64,000 nucleotides of DNA from DATGPD01 sp041398565. Lineage in GTDB: Bacteria; Planctomycetota; UBA1135; UBA2386. Shown piece by piece: positions 17,537 to 26,362 of this stretch (position 1 is its first letter; each line of letters begins with the position of its first letter). Below the pieces are notes generated by a model. It was not told where the DNA came from. It made no database searches and was given only the letters and a program-made list of their open reading frames with translations. The stretch spans positions 248,001-312,000 of the forward strand of contig JAWKUN010000006.1 of NCBI GenBank assembly GCA_041398565.1. Reading direction: 5' to 3'. The translations under genes and the position numbers were made by a program.

Positions 17537-17680
17537 CTAGTGCAACATCACCTGCGGGTGCGTGACGCAGATGGCGACCGCCACCGCATTGGCAGCGACG
17601 AAGAGCACGAGCGCCAGGACGATCCAGAGCCAGGGGCGGCCGCCAGGTGCAGGATCGGGGATCGGGTGCGGTGCGGTCAT
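17537..17680 (-). CDS. Minimal FixH/CcoH-like membrane protein (47 aa)
   Basis: The ORF runs ATG 17680 to TAG 17537. The protein is a short Pro-rich cytoplasmic N-terminus, one membrane helix (PWLWIVLALVLFVAANAVAV) and the ending AICVTHPQVMLH. That is the layout of the first ~45 residues of FixH, but the periplasmic domain of normal FixH (~150 residues) is missing. It starts 21 bases after the ccoG stop, in the slot where fixH follows fixG in the classical fixGHIS order. It is probably a cbb3-oxidase assembly or stability factor. Without the tail, a different small subunit cannot be excluded. Confidence 0.7.
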   Translation of the reverse strand: MTAPHPIPDPAPGGRPWLWIVLALVLFVAANAVAVAICVTHPQVMLH

Positions 17681-17701
17681 GGCAGGCGTCAGGGTTGCAG
17701 G

Positions 17702-19129
17702 TCAGGGGCCGAGGAGCTTCACGTCGACCGTACGGCGCTCGTCCTCGCTGGTGACGACGAGTTGCACGATCGTCCCACTCTTGAGGCGGCCGCGCTGGAA
17801 CTTCGCAAGGACCGGAAGGCGCTGGTCGGCCAGTGACTCCAAGGTCACCGAGGGCAGCGGGATCGTCCACTCGACACCGGCGGAGGCGATCGCCTCGACC
17901 GAGAAGGTGGTCGTCGCCGGCAGCTTGTTGACCAAGTGGATGACGAACGCGTTGGTCACCGTCTCGCCGTCCAGAGTGTAGGCGGAACCCTGCACCCGTA
18001 CGACGTTCGCCTCGAAGGCGGTGCGCTTGGTGATGGCGACGGCGAACACCGCGATGCCGATCAGCAAGAGCACGGCGTAGAGCAACACGCGTGGTCGCCA
18101 GAAGCGGCGCTGACCCTGCTCGAAACCGCGGAGGCTGTCGTAGCGGACGAGCCCGCGCGGCTGGCCGAGCTTGTCCATCACCTCGTCGCAGGCGTCGATG
18201 CAGTTGGCGCAGCCGACGCACTCGAGCTGGGTGCCGTTGCGGATGTCGATGCCGGTCGGGCACACCGCCACGCAGCGGTGGCAGTCGATGCAGTCGCCGC
18301 GCCCCTCGACGTTGTGCTTGCCGCGCGGCTCGCCGCGGTTCTTGTCGTAGCCGACGTTCACCGTGTCCTGGTCGTAGAGGACGCTCTGCAAGCGGCCGTA
18401 CGGGCAGATCACGATGCAGAGCTGCTCGCGGAACCAGGCGAAGTTGAAGAAGATGATCGCCGTGAAGACGAGGACGAACAGGAACGCCGACGGATGCTCC
18501 GACGGCGAGCCGGCCATCGCCTTCACCACTTCGCGCACCGGCATGAAGTAGCCGAGGAAGGTGTGCGACAGCACCACCGACAGCGCCAGGTAGGTCGCGT
18601 ACTTGCCGGTGCGGCGCAGGACCTTCTCCGGAGTCACGCCGGCGGCGTCGAGCTTCTTGCGCTTGGCGGCGTTGCCCTCGAAGAAGCGCTCCACCCGCCG
18701 GTACACGCCCTCGAGGAACACCGTCTGCGGGCAGCCGTAGCCGCACCACACGCGCCCCCACATGGCGCTGACCACGATGAGCGAGAAGCCGATGCCGGTG
18801 ACCACGAAGAACGCCAGCCAGAAGTCCTGGGCGTTGAACGTGTTGCCGAGCAGGTAGAAGTGACGGCGTGGGATGTCGATCAGGAAGGCCGGCTTGCCCC
18901 CGATCAGGATCCACGGCACGACCAGGTAGATGGCGATGAGGATCGCCCACAGCACCCACTTGCGGCGCTGGTAGCGCCCGCGCACGTCTGCCGTGTGGAT
19001 CTTGTTGCGCGACCCGTCGGCGTTGATGCAGTAGAGGCTGTCGAGGTCGGGCCGGCGGTCGGATCGGCCCGGCCCGCGCGACGAAGGTCCGGCGGTCGCC
19101 GGGTCACCTGCCTGCGGGGTGGAACTCAT
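17702..19129 (-). CDS. ccoG: cbb3 oxidase accessory protein CcoG (FixG)
   Basis: The protein has 475 residues: a cytoplasmic N-terminus, five or so membrane helices, and a polyferredoxin section with two cluster motifs, CIDCHRCVAVCP and CVGCANCIDACD. A further Cys motif WCGYGCPQTVF sits between helices. The C-terminal ~110 residues are an Ig-like periplasmic domain. CcoG reduces Cu(II) for copper delivery to the CuB site of cbb3 oxidase. The gene follows ccoP by ~50 bases in the same operon direction. Length and motif set are normal for the family. Confidence 0.97.
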   Translation of the reverse strand: MSSTPQAGDPATAGPSSRGPGRSDRRPDLDSLYCINADGSRNKIHTADVRGRYQRRKWVLWAILIAIYLVVPWILIGGKPAFLIDIPRRHFYLLGNTFNAQDFWLAFFVVTGIGFSLIVVSAMWGRVWCGYGCPQTVFLEGVYRRVERFFEGNAAKRKKLDAAGVTPEKVLRRTGKYATYLALSVVLSHTFLGYFMPVREVVKAMAGSPSEHPSAFLFVLVFTAIIFFNFAWFREQLCIVICPYGRLQSVLYDQDTVNVGYDKNRGEPRGKHNVEGRGDCIDCHRCVAVCPTGIDIRNGTQLECVGCANCIDACDEVMDKLGQPRGLVRYDSLRGFEQGQRRFWRPRVLLYAVLLLIGIAVFAVAITKRTAFEANVVRVQGSAYTLDGETVTNAFVIHLVNKLPATTTFSVEAIASAGVEWTIPLPSVTLESLADQRLPVLAKFQRGRLKSGTIVQLVVTSEDERRTVDVKLLGP

Positions 19130-19180
19130 GGTGCGGCAACGCCGAGCCTAGGTCGTACTTTTCCCGAGCCGCAGGAGGTC

Positions 19181-19762
19181 TCACTTGCCGACGTATTCCT
19201 GCCCTTGCGGCTCCTTGCCACCGGGAACGTTGGTGTTGCGCAGGGTCATGATGTACGCAACCACGTCCTGGCACTTGTTGGCGCCCAGCACCATGCCCCA
19301 GGCGACCATCGCCGTGCCTTGGACACCCTGCGTCACCGTCTTGTAGAGGTCGGCGGGCTTGCCGCCGTGCAGCCAGAACTTGTCGGTGAGGTTGACACCG
19401 GGCAGCTGGATGGGCGGCTGACCGGGGACCACCATCACGGCACCGCCGTTGTCGGCATGGCACGCCACGCAGTTGGTCGTGTAGACCGCTTTGCCGGCGG
19501 CGACCGCAGCCGAGTCCTTGGACTTGGCCGTCAAGTCCTCGTCGGTGACCACTTGAGTCAACGCCGCCGCTTCGGCCTCGGCCATCTCGGCCTGGTACTG
19601 CTGCAGCGAGGACGGCCCCGTGCGCAGCACGTGGTAGTGGATCCAGTAGACGAACGAGAAGATGCAGGCGAGATAGAAGGTCCACAGCCACCAGTTCGGC
19701 AGACGGTTGTCGAACTCGGTGATCCCGTCGAACTCGTGCCCACGCAGAACGTCCTGAGTCAT
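19181..19762 (-). CDS. ccoP: cbb3 cytochrome oxidase subunit CcoP, monoheme form
   Basis: The protein has 193 residues. The N-terminal FixP domain (EFDGITEFDNRLPNWW) is followed by a membrane helix, and then one cytochrome c domain with CVACH and the Met ligand in TAMVAWG. Classical CcoP has two c-type hemes and about 300 residues; this one has a single CXXCH. It passes electrons from soluble cytochrome c towards CcoO/CcoN. The start overlaps the ccoQ stop by 4 bases, so the two are translationally coupled. Confidence 0.95.
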   Translation of the reverse strand: MTQDVLRGHEFDGITEFDNRLPNWWLWTFYLACIFSFVYWIHYHVLRTGPSSLQQYQAEMAEAEAAALTQVVTDEDLTAKSKDSAAVAAGKAVYTTNCVACHADNGGAVMVVPGQPPIQLPGVNLTDKFWLHGGKPADLYKTVTQGVQGTAMVAWGMVLGANKCQDVVAYIMTLRNTNVPGGKEPQGQEYVGK

Positions 19763-19977
19763 CGTTGCTGTCCTCCGCGGCCGCGCCGGTCGAGGTTCGA
19801 ATGGTCTTGTGATCCGTCGTCGCCCTCGAGGGGAAGACTGGCCATGTGCGCATAGTGCCCGCCGCGCCTGCGGCTCATCACCCAGACCACGGCGCCTGCG
19901 AACACCGCGATGAAGAAGACGAGAGCCGCGACCGCGAGCGTCGTCACCGGATTGTTGACGAAGAGTTCACGCCACAT
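19759..19977 (-). CDS. ccoQ: CcoQ-like small subunit of cbb3 oxidase
   Basis: The protein has 72 residues: one membrane helix at residues 10-33 (TTLAVAALVFFIAVFAGAVV), a basic stop-transfer SRRR and a polar C-terminal tail. It is called by its position between ccoO and ccoP, size and topology, because CcoQ sequences are poorly conserved. It stabilises CcoP in the complex. It begins 3 bases after the ccoNO stop and overlaps ccoP by ATGA. Confidence 0.85.
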   Translation of the reverse strand: MWRELFVNNPVTTLAVAALVFFIAVFAGAVVWVMSRRRGGHYAHMASLPLEGDDGSQDHSNLDRRGRGGQQR

Positions 19978-19980
19978 GGG

Positions 19981-22323
19981 TCACCTCACCGCCCCCGACG
20001 CCGTGTTGGCGGGAACCTGGTTCTTGCCGAGGCGCAGCAGGTAGCCGATGAGCGCGACCAGCTTGCTCTCTGCCTTGGCCGTCGCGCCCTTGCCGGCGAG
20101 ATCCTTGACGATCGTCTCCGCCTGCGCCTTGTAGGCCGCCTCGGCGCCGGCGATCTCCTCGTCGGTGTAGGGCACCCCGAGCGACTTCATGGCCTTCAAC
20201 TTCTTGGTGGTGAACGCGGCGTCGACCACGTCTTCGGCCAACCACGGGAACGGCGGCATGTTCGACTCCGGCGACGTCGAGCGCGGGTCGAGCATGTGCT
20301 GGTAGTGCCAGAGCGAGTCGTACTTCAGACCGATGCGCGCCAGGTCCGGCCCGGTCCGCTTGCTGCCCCACTGGAACGGATGGTCCCACATCGACTCCTC
20401 GATGCGGCTGGGATCGCCGTAGCGCATCTTCTCCGAGCGGAACGGCCGGATCATCTGCGAGTGGCACACGTAGCAGCCCTCGCTCACGTAGATGTCGCGG
20501 CCCTCCAACTCGAGCGCCGTGTACGGCTTGACCGCCACCGAGCCGTCGAGGGCCACCGGCACCTCGCGGTGCAGCACGATCCCGGGCAGCAGTTCGACCA
20601 CGCCGCCGGCGACCACGCCCAGCGTCACCAGCACGGTGAACGCCAAAGGTCGCTGCTCGATCAGGTTGTGCCACTTGTAGCTGCCGCCCTCGGCCGCGCG
20701 CGACAGCAGGATGCCCGAGACCACGACCACGGCCAGCAGGCCCACCGCGCCCAGCACGGCCAGGTGCAGGCTGAAGCCGCCCATCATGTAGGCGGCGCCC
20801 ATGCCGACGACGCTGACGATCAGCGGCGCGCCGAACACGAGCTTCCAGTTGCTGGGACCCGCGGTGGCGCCCACCAGGCGCGCGACCTCGACCTCACCAT
20901 CGGTCGCCTTGCCCGCCGCCATCGTGCGGAACAAGTTGAAGATCATCATGATCCAGCCGGCGATGAAGAGGCCGCCACCGACGCTGCGGAGCGCGTAGAG
21001 CGGCATGATCTGCTTCACGATCTCGACCCAGTTCGGGTACTGCAGGCCACCGTCCGCGGTCTCGGCACGCCACATCAGGCCGTGGGTGATGCCGGCGATC
21101 CACATCGCCACCACGTAGAGCAGGATGCCGAAGGTGCCGATCCAGAAGTGCAGGTCGGCCAGCTTCGTCGAGTAGAGCTTGGTGCCGTAGAGCCGGGGGA
21201 CGAGGTAGTAGAACATCCCCGCCGCCATGAAGCCGTTCCAGCCGAGCGCGCCGTTGTGCACGTGCGCGATGATCCAGTCGGTGTAGTGGCCGAGCGCGCT
21301 GACGCTCTTGATCGAGAGCAGCGGGCCCTCGAACGTCGCCATGCCGTAGAAGGTGACACCGGCGACGAAGAACTTCAGCACCGGGTCGGTGCGCACCTTG
21401 TGCCAGGCACCGCGCAGCGTCAGCAGACCGTTGAGCATGCCGCCCCACGACGGCGCCCACAGCATGAGGCTGAACAGCATGCCCAGCGACTGCGCCCAGT
21501 CGGGCAAGGCTGTGTAGAGCAGGTGGTGCGGCCCGGCCCAGATGTAGATGAAGATCAGCGCCCAGAAGTGGATGATCGACAACCGGTACGAGTACACCGG
21601 CCGCCCTGCCGCCTTCGGGATGAAGTAGTACATGATCCCGAGGATCGGCGTCGTCAGGAAGAAGGCGACCGCGTTGTGGCCGTACCACCACTGCGTCAAC
21701 GCGTCCTGCGCGCCGGCGAAGACGCCGTAGCTCTTGGTCGCCGACACCGGCAGCGCCAGGTTGTTGACGATGTAGAGCAGCGCGATCGTGATGATCGTGG
21801 AGATGTAGAACCAGATCGCGACGTACAGGTTCTTCTCGTTGCGGATCGCCAGCGTCCAGAAGAAGTTGATGGCGAAGGCGACCCACACCACGACCACCGC
21901 CAGGTCGAGGAACCACTCGAGTTCGGCGTATTCCTTCGACTGGGTGATGCCGAACGGCAGCGTCAGCGCCGCGCCGAGGATGACGAGCTGCCAGCCCCAG
22001 AGGTGGATCCGCGACAACAGATTCGACGCCATGCGCGCCTTCAGCAGGCGCTGGGTCGAGTAGTAGACGCCTGCGAACATCATGTTCCCCACCAGCGCGA
22101 AGATCACCGCGTTGGTGTGCAGGGGACGCAGACGGGAGAACGTCAGCCACGGCGTGCCGAAGTTCAGGGCGGGGAAGCTCAGTTCCAGTGCGATCCACAA
22201 CCCCACGAGCAGACCCACGAGCCCCCAGAGCACGGAGGCCAACGTGAAGCCGCGCACGACCGAGTCGTCGTAGGTGATCCGCACCGCGTCGGCTGAGCGA
22301 GACGTCGTTCCGGCGGTATCCAT
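19981..22323 (-). CDS. ccoNO: cbb3 cytochrome oxidase, fused CcoN-CcoO subunits
   Basis: The protein has 780 residues from the ATG at 22323; the frame upstream of it has no CcoN homology. Residues ~1-480 are CcoN (subunit I). The heme b ligand lies near RPLHTNAV and the CuB ligands in YGHNAVAFF and AGPHHLLY, with a further His pair in AHVHNG. After extra membrane helices near 500-580, residues ~590-780 are CcoO (subunit II), with heme motif CYVCH and Met ligand in SNMPPFPWL. The complex reduces O2 to water at high affinity while pumping protons. Fusion of the two subunits into one chain is known in some phyla but is not the textbook arrangement. ccoQ, ccoP and ccoG follow directly. Confidence 0.96.
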   Translation of the reverse strand: MDTAGTTSRSADAVRITYDDSVVRGFTLASVLWGLVGLLVGLWIALELSFPALNFGTPWLTFSRLRPLHTNAVIFALVGNMMFAGVYYSTQRLLKARMASNLLSRIHLWGWQLVILGAALTLPFGITQSKEYAELEWFLDLAVVVVWVAFAINFFWTLAIRNEKNLYVAIWFYISTIITIALLYIVNNLALPVSATKSYGVFAGAQDALTQWWYGHNAVAFFLTTPILGIMYYFIPKAAGRPVYSYRLSIIHFWALIFIYIWAGPHHLLYTALPDWAQSLGMLFSLMLWAPSWGGMLNGLLTLRGAWHKVRTDPVLKFFVAGVTFYGMATFEGPLLSIKSVSALGHYTDWIIAHVHNGALGWNGFMAAGMFYYLVPRLYGTKLYSTKLADLHFWIGTFGILLYVVAMWIAGITHGLMWRAETADGGLQYPNWVEIVKQIMPLYALRSVGGGLFIAGWIMMIFNLFRTMAAGKATDGEVEVARLVGATAGPSNWKLVFGAPLIVSVVGMGAAYMMGGFSLHLAVLGAVGLLAVVVVSGILLSRAAEGGSYKWHNLIEQRPLAFTVLVTLGVVAGGVVELLPGIVLHREVPVALDGSVAVKPYTALELEGRDIYVSEGCYVCHSQMIRPFRSEKMRYGDPSRIEESMWDHPFQWGSKRTGPDLARIGLKYDSLWHYQHMLDPRSTSPESNMPPFPWLAEDVVDAAFTTKKLKAMKSLGVPYTDEEIAGAEAAYKAQAETIVKDLAGKGATAKAESKLVALIGYLLRLGKNQVPANTASGAVR

Positions 22324-22506
22324 TCGAATGGGCTCAACACCGAAGCGCCGGCGACATTTTCCGGCAAGTGCGCAGAGGCAACGAACTTCGCCCACCCTCC
22401 AACCGTCGGCAGGGCGCGAGCGCGTCGATCGCGACTGCGACCTCGGCGGTGCCGCTTTAGGAAGGCACCATCGCACTCGCCTCCGAGCAGGCCCGTGGCC
22501 GACGGC

Positions 22507-22647
22507 TCAATCGTCGTCTTCGAGCGGGAGCAACGACAAGCGTTCGGCATGCTCGTGGTCGCGCAGCCGCGTCGACCAGAAGAAGAGCAGCACCCCGCCG
22601 AGGGCCAGCGCCAGGCTGCAGAACACCAGGAGGGGAACGACTTCCAT
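22507..22647 (-). CDS. ccoS: cbb3 oxidase maturation protein CcoS
   Basis: The protein has 46 residues, ATG at 22647 to TGA at 22507. It is one membrane helix (VPLLVFCSLALALGGVLLFF) followed by FWSTRLRDHE and an acidic end, LEDDD, exactly the CcoS layout. It is required for cofactor insertion into CcoN. It starts 3 bases after the ccoI stop, so the two genes are co-translated. It is too short for many gene finders. Confidence 0.9.
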   Translation of the reverse strand: MEVVPLLVFCSLALALGGVLLFFWSTRLRDHEHAERLSLLPLEDDD

Positions 22648-22650
22648 GCT

Positions 22651-25029
22651 TCAGGACGGTAGGACGTTGCGACGCAGCCGCCAGGTGGTGTGCGCGATCA
22701 ACGCCAAGGAGCTGATCGGCATCAGGATCGCACACAGTACGGGGCTCATCTTCCCCGCGCACGCGAGGGCCACGACCACGACGTTGTAGCCGAGACCCAG
22801 CGCCAGGTTCGTGTGCACGGTTCGGTGGTACCGTTCGCCCAGATCGATCACCTCGCCGACGGCATCGGGACGTCCGCCGGCGTAGCAGAAGTCGGCACGC
22901 GCCGGCAGGACCGGACGGTCCAGGGCCGGGGTTCCGGCGACGAACGCGGCGGCGAATGCCGGCGCATCATTGAGTCCGTCGCCGATCATCATGGTGTCGT
23001 CGACATCGAGAGAGCGTACGAACGCTGCCTTGCCCTCGGGACTCATCTCGCCCCGGGCGTGCCCCGGCGCGATGCCGAGTTCGCTCGCCGCGCAGTCGAC
23101 GCGCGCCTGACGGTCACCGCTGAGCAGGAACACCTCGCGTCCCGACGCCTGCAGGCGCCGAACCTCGTGGGCGAAGCCGGCGCGCAGGTCCTCGTGCGCG
23201 AGGAAGCGGGCGCGCACCTCGCCGTCGGCCGCGAACACGCACTCGCCAGCACGTCCGACTTCACCGGACGCGAAGCCGGCCCGCCCCAACCGATAGGTGT
23301 GGCCGTCGCACCGCATCTCGACCCCGTCGCCGGGGAGCTCCTCGACCTGCGCCCCGGCGAGCAGCGGCACCCGCCGCCCCTCGGCGAGACGATCGACGAT
23401 CGCGCGGCTGACCGGATGGTTGCTGCTGGCGGCCATCGCCAGCACGACGTCCACCAGATCGTCGGGCGGCGGCACCTCGACCTCGGCGCGCAGGCGCCCC
23501 CAGCTGACCGTCCCGGTCTTGTCGAAGACCACCTTGCGCACGAAGCGAACCTTCTCGAGGACCGCCGACGAGCACACCAGAACGCCGCGCCGGCGCAGTG
23601 CGGCGGTGGCCAGCTCGAACGCCAGGGGCGTGGCGATGCCGATCGCGCACGGACAGGTGACCACCAGCACCGCCACCGCCACCCCGACCGCACGCGCCGG
23701 GTCGAACGCCAGCCAGATCGCGCCAGCCAAGGAAGCCAGCAGGAGGACGCCGGCCACGTAGCCGCGATTCCACCACTGCCAGAAGCGGCCGTGCAGACGC
23801 AGGTCGTCGCGATCCGAGGTCGACTGCTGCAACAGCGCCGGCAGGCCCGACTCGCGCGCCGTGGCCAGCGCCTGCACGCGGCACGGACGGCGGCCGGCGT
23901 GGAACGCGCCGGCTGGCACGCTGTCACCGACAGCGAAGGCGCGCGGCTCCGACTCGCCGTTGATCCAGTCGAGCGACAGCGACGCACTGTCGTCGAGCAG
24001 CCTGCCCCGCACCGGCAACAGGTCGCCCGGGGTCAGCAGGAGGACGTCCCCCGTCGCCACGCTCTCGACCGGCACGAGGTCGAGAGCGTCGCCGTTCACT
24101 CGGCGCAGGCGGACGTGCGCCAAGCCGTCGTCGGCCAGCAAGAACTCGCGATTGCGCGCCAGCGCGCGCTGCTGCAGGTACCGCCCGACCAGCATGAGGG
24201 CGACGAAGATCGTGACCGTGTCGAAGTACGCGTCGCCACGCCCGGTCGCCCACGCCAGCGCCGAACCGAGGTAGGCCAGCGCGATGCCGAGCGCGATCGG
24301 CAGGTCGAGGTGCAGCACCCGCCGGCGCAGGCCAGCCCAGGCCGCGGCGAAGAAAACCGGGCCGCCGACCAGGACCGCCAGAGTGGCCAGCACGGCCGAC
24401 ATGCCCCGGAACAGCAGGAACGGCTGGCCGTCGCGCGCGGAGAGACCGAAGTACTCGCTCGCCGCGAACATCATCGCGTTCATCGCCAACGCGATGCAGA
24501 CGCCCATGCGCAGCAGGAGGCCGGTGTCGGCGCGACGTGCCGCCTTGCTGGCCGGGGCGATCCGGTAGCCCAGCCGCTCGACGTCGTCGAAGAACCGTCC
24601 CAGCGACAGTCGCCCCGGCCGGTAGGTCAGCTCGGCCTGCCCCAAGGCGGGGTTGATGCGGCACTGCAGGGCGCCGTCGCGGCGGCGCCACAGCTGCTGC
24701 ATCACCCACACGCAGGCCGCGCAGTGGATGCCCTGGACGTCGACCACGACCCGACACTGCCCGCCGCCGACGTCCCCGCTCCGCTCGATCTCCTCCAGCC
24801 ACTCGCGGCCCGCGGGTTCGGGCGCCAGGCCGACCGGATAGCCGCGGCCGCCGCCGAAGTCGTAGAAGCGCTCGAGCCCCTGCTCGTGCAGAATGCCCCA
24901 CACCGCCTCGCAGCCACGGCAGCAGAACGCGCTCGGCCTCCGGGAGCTCGGGACGGGTAGGCCGCAGTGTGCGCACGCAGGTGCGCTCCCCTGGCCAGCG
25001 AAAGAAGTCGACTGGTCGGCGAGTTGCAT
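22651..25029 (-). CDS. ccoI: Copper-transporting P1B-type ATPase CcoI (FixI)
   Basis: The protein has 792 residues. The N-terminal CcoI-type Cys-rich segment (CAHCGLPVP, FCCRGCEAVW) precedes a heavy-metal-associated domain with GIHCAACVW. Eight membrane helices follow, with the CPC metal motif (TCPCAIG) and the phosphorylation site DKTGT. HP is in SSNHPVS and the hinge GDGLND. The protein exports copper across the inner membrane for cbb3 oxidase assembly. Its ATG (minus strand, CAT at 25027-25029) overlaps a possible ATG of the divergent TauE/SafE-family gene. ccoS follows it immediately. Confidence 0.95.
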   Translation of the reverse strand: MQLADQSTSFAGQGSAPACAHCGLPVPSSRRPSAFCCRGCEAVWGILHEQGLERFYDFGGGRGYPVGLAPEPAGREWLEEIERSGDVGGGQCRVVVDVQGIHCAACVWVMQQLWRRRDGALQCRINPALGQAELTYRPGRLSLGRFFDDVERLGYRIAPASKAARRADTGLLLRMGVCIALAMNAMMFAASEYFGLSARDGQPFLLFRGMSAVLATLAVLVGGPVFFAAAWAGLRRRVLHLDLPIALGIALAYLGSALAWATGRGDAYFDTVTIFVALMLVGRYLQQRALARNREFLLADDGLAHVRLRRVNGDALDLVPVESVATGDVLLLTPGDLLPVRGRLLDDSASLSLDWINGESEPRAFAVGDSVPAGAFHAGRRPCRVQALATARESGLPALLQQSTSDRDDLRLHGRFWQWWNRGYVAGVLLLASLAGAIWLAFDPARAVGVAVAVLVVTCPCAIGIATPLAFELATAALRRRGVLVCSSAVLEKVRFVRKVVFDKTGTVSWGRLRAEVEVPPPDDLVDVVLAMAASSNHPVSRAIVDRLAEGRRVPLLAGAQVEELPGDGVEMRCDGHTYRLGRAGFASGEVGRAGECVFAADGEVRARFLAHEDLRAGFAHEVRRLQASGREVFLLSGDRQARVDCAASELGIAPGHARGEMSPEGKAAFVRSLDVDDTMMIGDGLNDAPAFAAAFVAGTPALDRPVLPARADFCYAGGRPDAVGEVIDLGERYHRTVHTNLALGLGYNVVVVALACAGKMSPVLCAILMPISSLALIAHTTWRLRRNVLPS

Positions 25030-25057
25030 GGCTCGGGCGCAGGAGCCCAGGGCTGCA

Positions 25058-25699
25058 ATGACGGCGATCGCAGAAGGTTTCGTTTTCGGACTCGCGAGCA
25101 GCGTGCACTGCGCCGCGATGTGCGGGCCGCTGGCCCTCGCCGCCGGGAGCGGATCCGCACCGGTGCTGTCTTACCACGCCGGGAGGACGGCTGCCTACGT
25201 CGCGGTCGGGGGGGCGCTGGGTGCACTCGGCGCGGTCGGCAGCGCCGGACGTCTGTCGGTCGCCGCACCCTGGATCGGCTTCGTGTTGGCTCTGGCGCTG
25301 GTGCTCGGCGCGTTCGGCCTCGACCGATGGCTGGGCGCGATCCCGGGGGCGGGCGGGCTGGTCCGGCGCATGCTGGGCCGCGTGCGCACCTGGCCGACCA
25401 CCTGGCGCACCGCGACCCTGGGGGCGGTCACCCCGCTGTTGCCGTGCGGCGTGCTCTGGGCACTGTACGGGGCCGCTCTCCTGGCGGGCGGGCCCTTGGA
25501 CGCCGCCGCGACCACCCTCGGTTTCGCGCTCGGCAGTTCGCCGCTCTTGCTCGCTGCCCAGACCCAGGGCCCGCGCCTGCGTCGCTTCGTGCGCCCCGAG
25601 CACGCGCGCACGCTCACCCGCTGGGTCTTCTTGACCGCCGCTGCGATCCTGATCTGGCGGGGCACCGTCGCCCTGCAGGGCCACAGCTGCTGCGACTGA
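25058..25699 (+). CDS. Sulfite exporter TauE/SafE-family (UreH-like) membrane protein
   Basis: The protein has 213 residues from the ATG at 25058; AGGAG lies 13 bases upstream. An in-frame ATG at 25028 would overlap the ccoI start codon. It has six helices, with family motifs HCAAMCGPLAL in helix 1 and TPLLPCGVLW in helix 4, and ends with CC. Members next to ccoI/ccoS are thought to act in copper delivery or cytochrome oxidase biogenesis rather than sulfite export; that is an inference from context. Methionine and cysteine positions in the helices fit metal handling. Confidence 0.85.
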   Translation: MTAIAEGFVFGLASSVHCAAMCGPLALAAGSGSAPVLSYHAGRTAAYVAVGGALGALGAVGSAGRLSVAAPWIGFVLALALVLGAFGLDRWLGAIPGAGGLVRRMLGRVRTWPTTWRTATLGAVTPLLPCGVLWALYGAALLAGGPLDAAATTLGFALGSSPLLLAAQTQGPRLRRFVRPEHARTLTRWVFLTAAAILIWRGTVALQGHSCCD

Positions 25700-25898
25700 A
25701 CCCGCGCCACCGCCGAGCCCGGCTGCTCTTCGCGGTCGATTCGATGCCCGGCGGAAGAAAACAGCGCTGGAAACCCTGCGTTGGCCTCACGGCGTAGACG
25801 GTGCGCCCCCGCCTCGACGAAGACGGCGGCATTCCGACCCAGACGGCTCCCGGCGTTCACTGTATGAGTTCGGCCTTCCTCCCCGCGCGAACGAACCC

Positions 25899-26360
25899 AT
25901 GAGCACCGACAAGGACAGCCGGCTTCACATTCTCCTGACCACGGACGGCTCGGAGGTCTCTCTGCATGCCATCGAACCGGTGTGCCGCCTGGCACGGCGT
26001 GTCGGGGCCCGCATCACGATGCTGCGGGTCGTCCCCCAGCTGGGCGCGATCTCGGACACCGGTTTCGCCACGCCGCTCGGCATCCTGCACAAGACCACCG
26101 AGGCCGAGATCGAGGCCGCCCGCGCGGAGATGTTGCAGACCCTGCCACGGTTCGAGAAGACGCCGGTCGAGATGGACATCGAAGTCGCCGAGTCGGCGGC
26201 AGCCGGCATCGTGCACTACGCCCACGACCACGACGTCGACATGGTGGCGATGGCCAGCCACGGTCGCACCGGCCTGAGTCGCCTCCTCTTGGGCAGCACC
26301 GCCGAAGCCGTGCTGCGGAGTTGCCGCGTGCCGGTCCTGATCTTCCCGCAGCAGAACTAA
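25899..26360 (+). CDS. Universal stress protein (UspA family) 1
   Basis: The protein has 153 residues in a single Usp domain. The N-terminal strand ILLTTDGSE carries the first Asp of the nucleotide site, and the C-terminal SHGRTGLSRLLLGST is the ATP-binding loop, so this copy probably binds ATP. Usp proteins act in survival under hypoxia, starvation or redox stress. It is the first gene of a tandem usp pair, with a gap of 2 bases before the next. The pair sits between the cbb3 assembly genes and a two-component system. Confidence 0.93.
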   Translation: MSTDKDSRLHILLTTDGSEVSLHAIEPVCRLARRVGARITMLRVVPQLGAISDTGFATPLGILHKTTEAEIEAARAEMLQTLPRFEKTPVEMDIEVAESAAAGIVHYAHDHDVDMVAMASHGRTGLSRLLLGSTAEAVLRSCRVPVLIFPQQN

Positions 26361-26362
26361 CG

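Noticed and set aside
19846..22296. 816-residue plus-strand frame opposite ccoNO
   Set aside because: The minus strand has unmistakable CcoN/CcoO motifs; the plus frame is His/Arg/Gln-rich shadow sequence.
22324..22506. FNR-type box (TTGAT-N4-ATCAA) upstream of ccoNO
   Set aside because: Read through both strands of the gap between ccoS and ccoNO; no matching inverted repeat was found.
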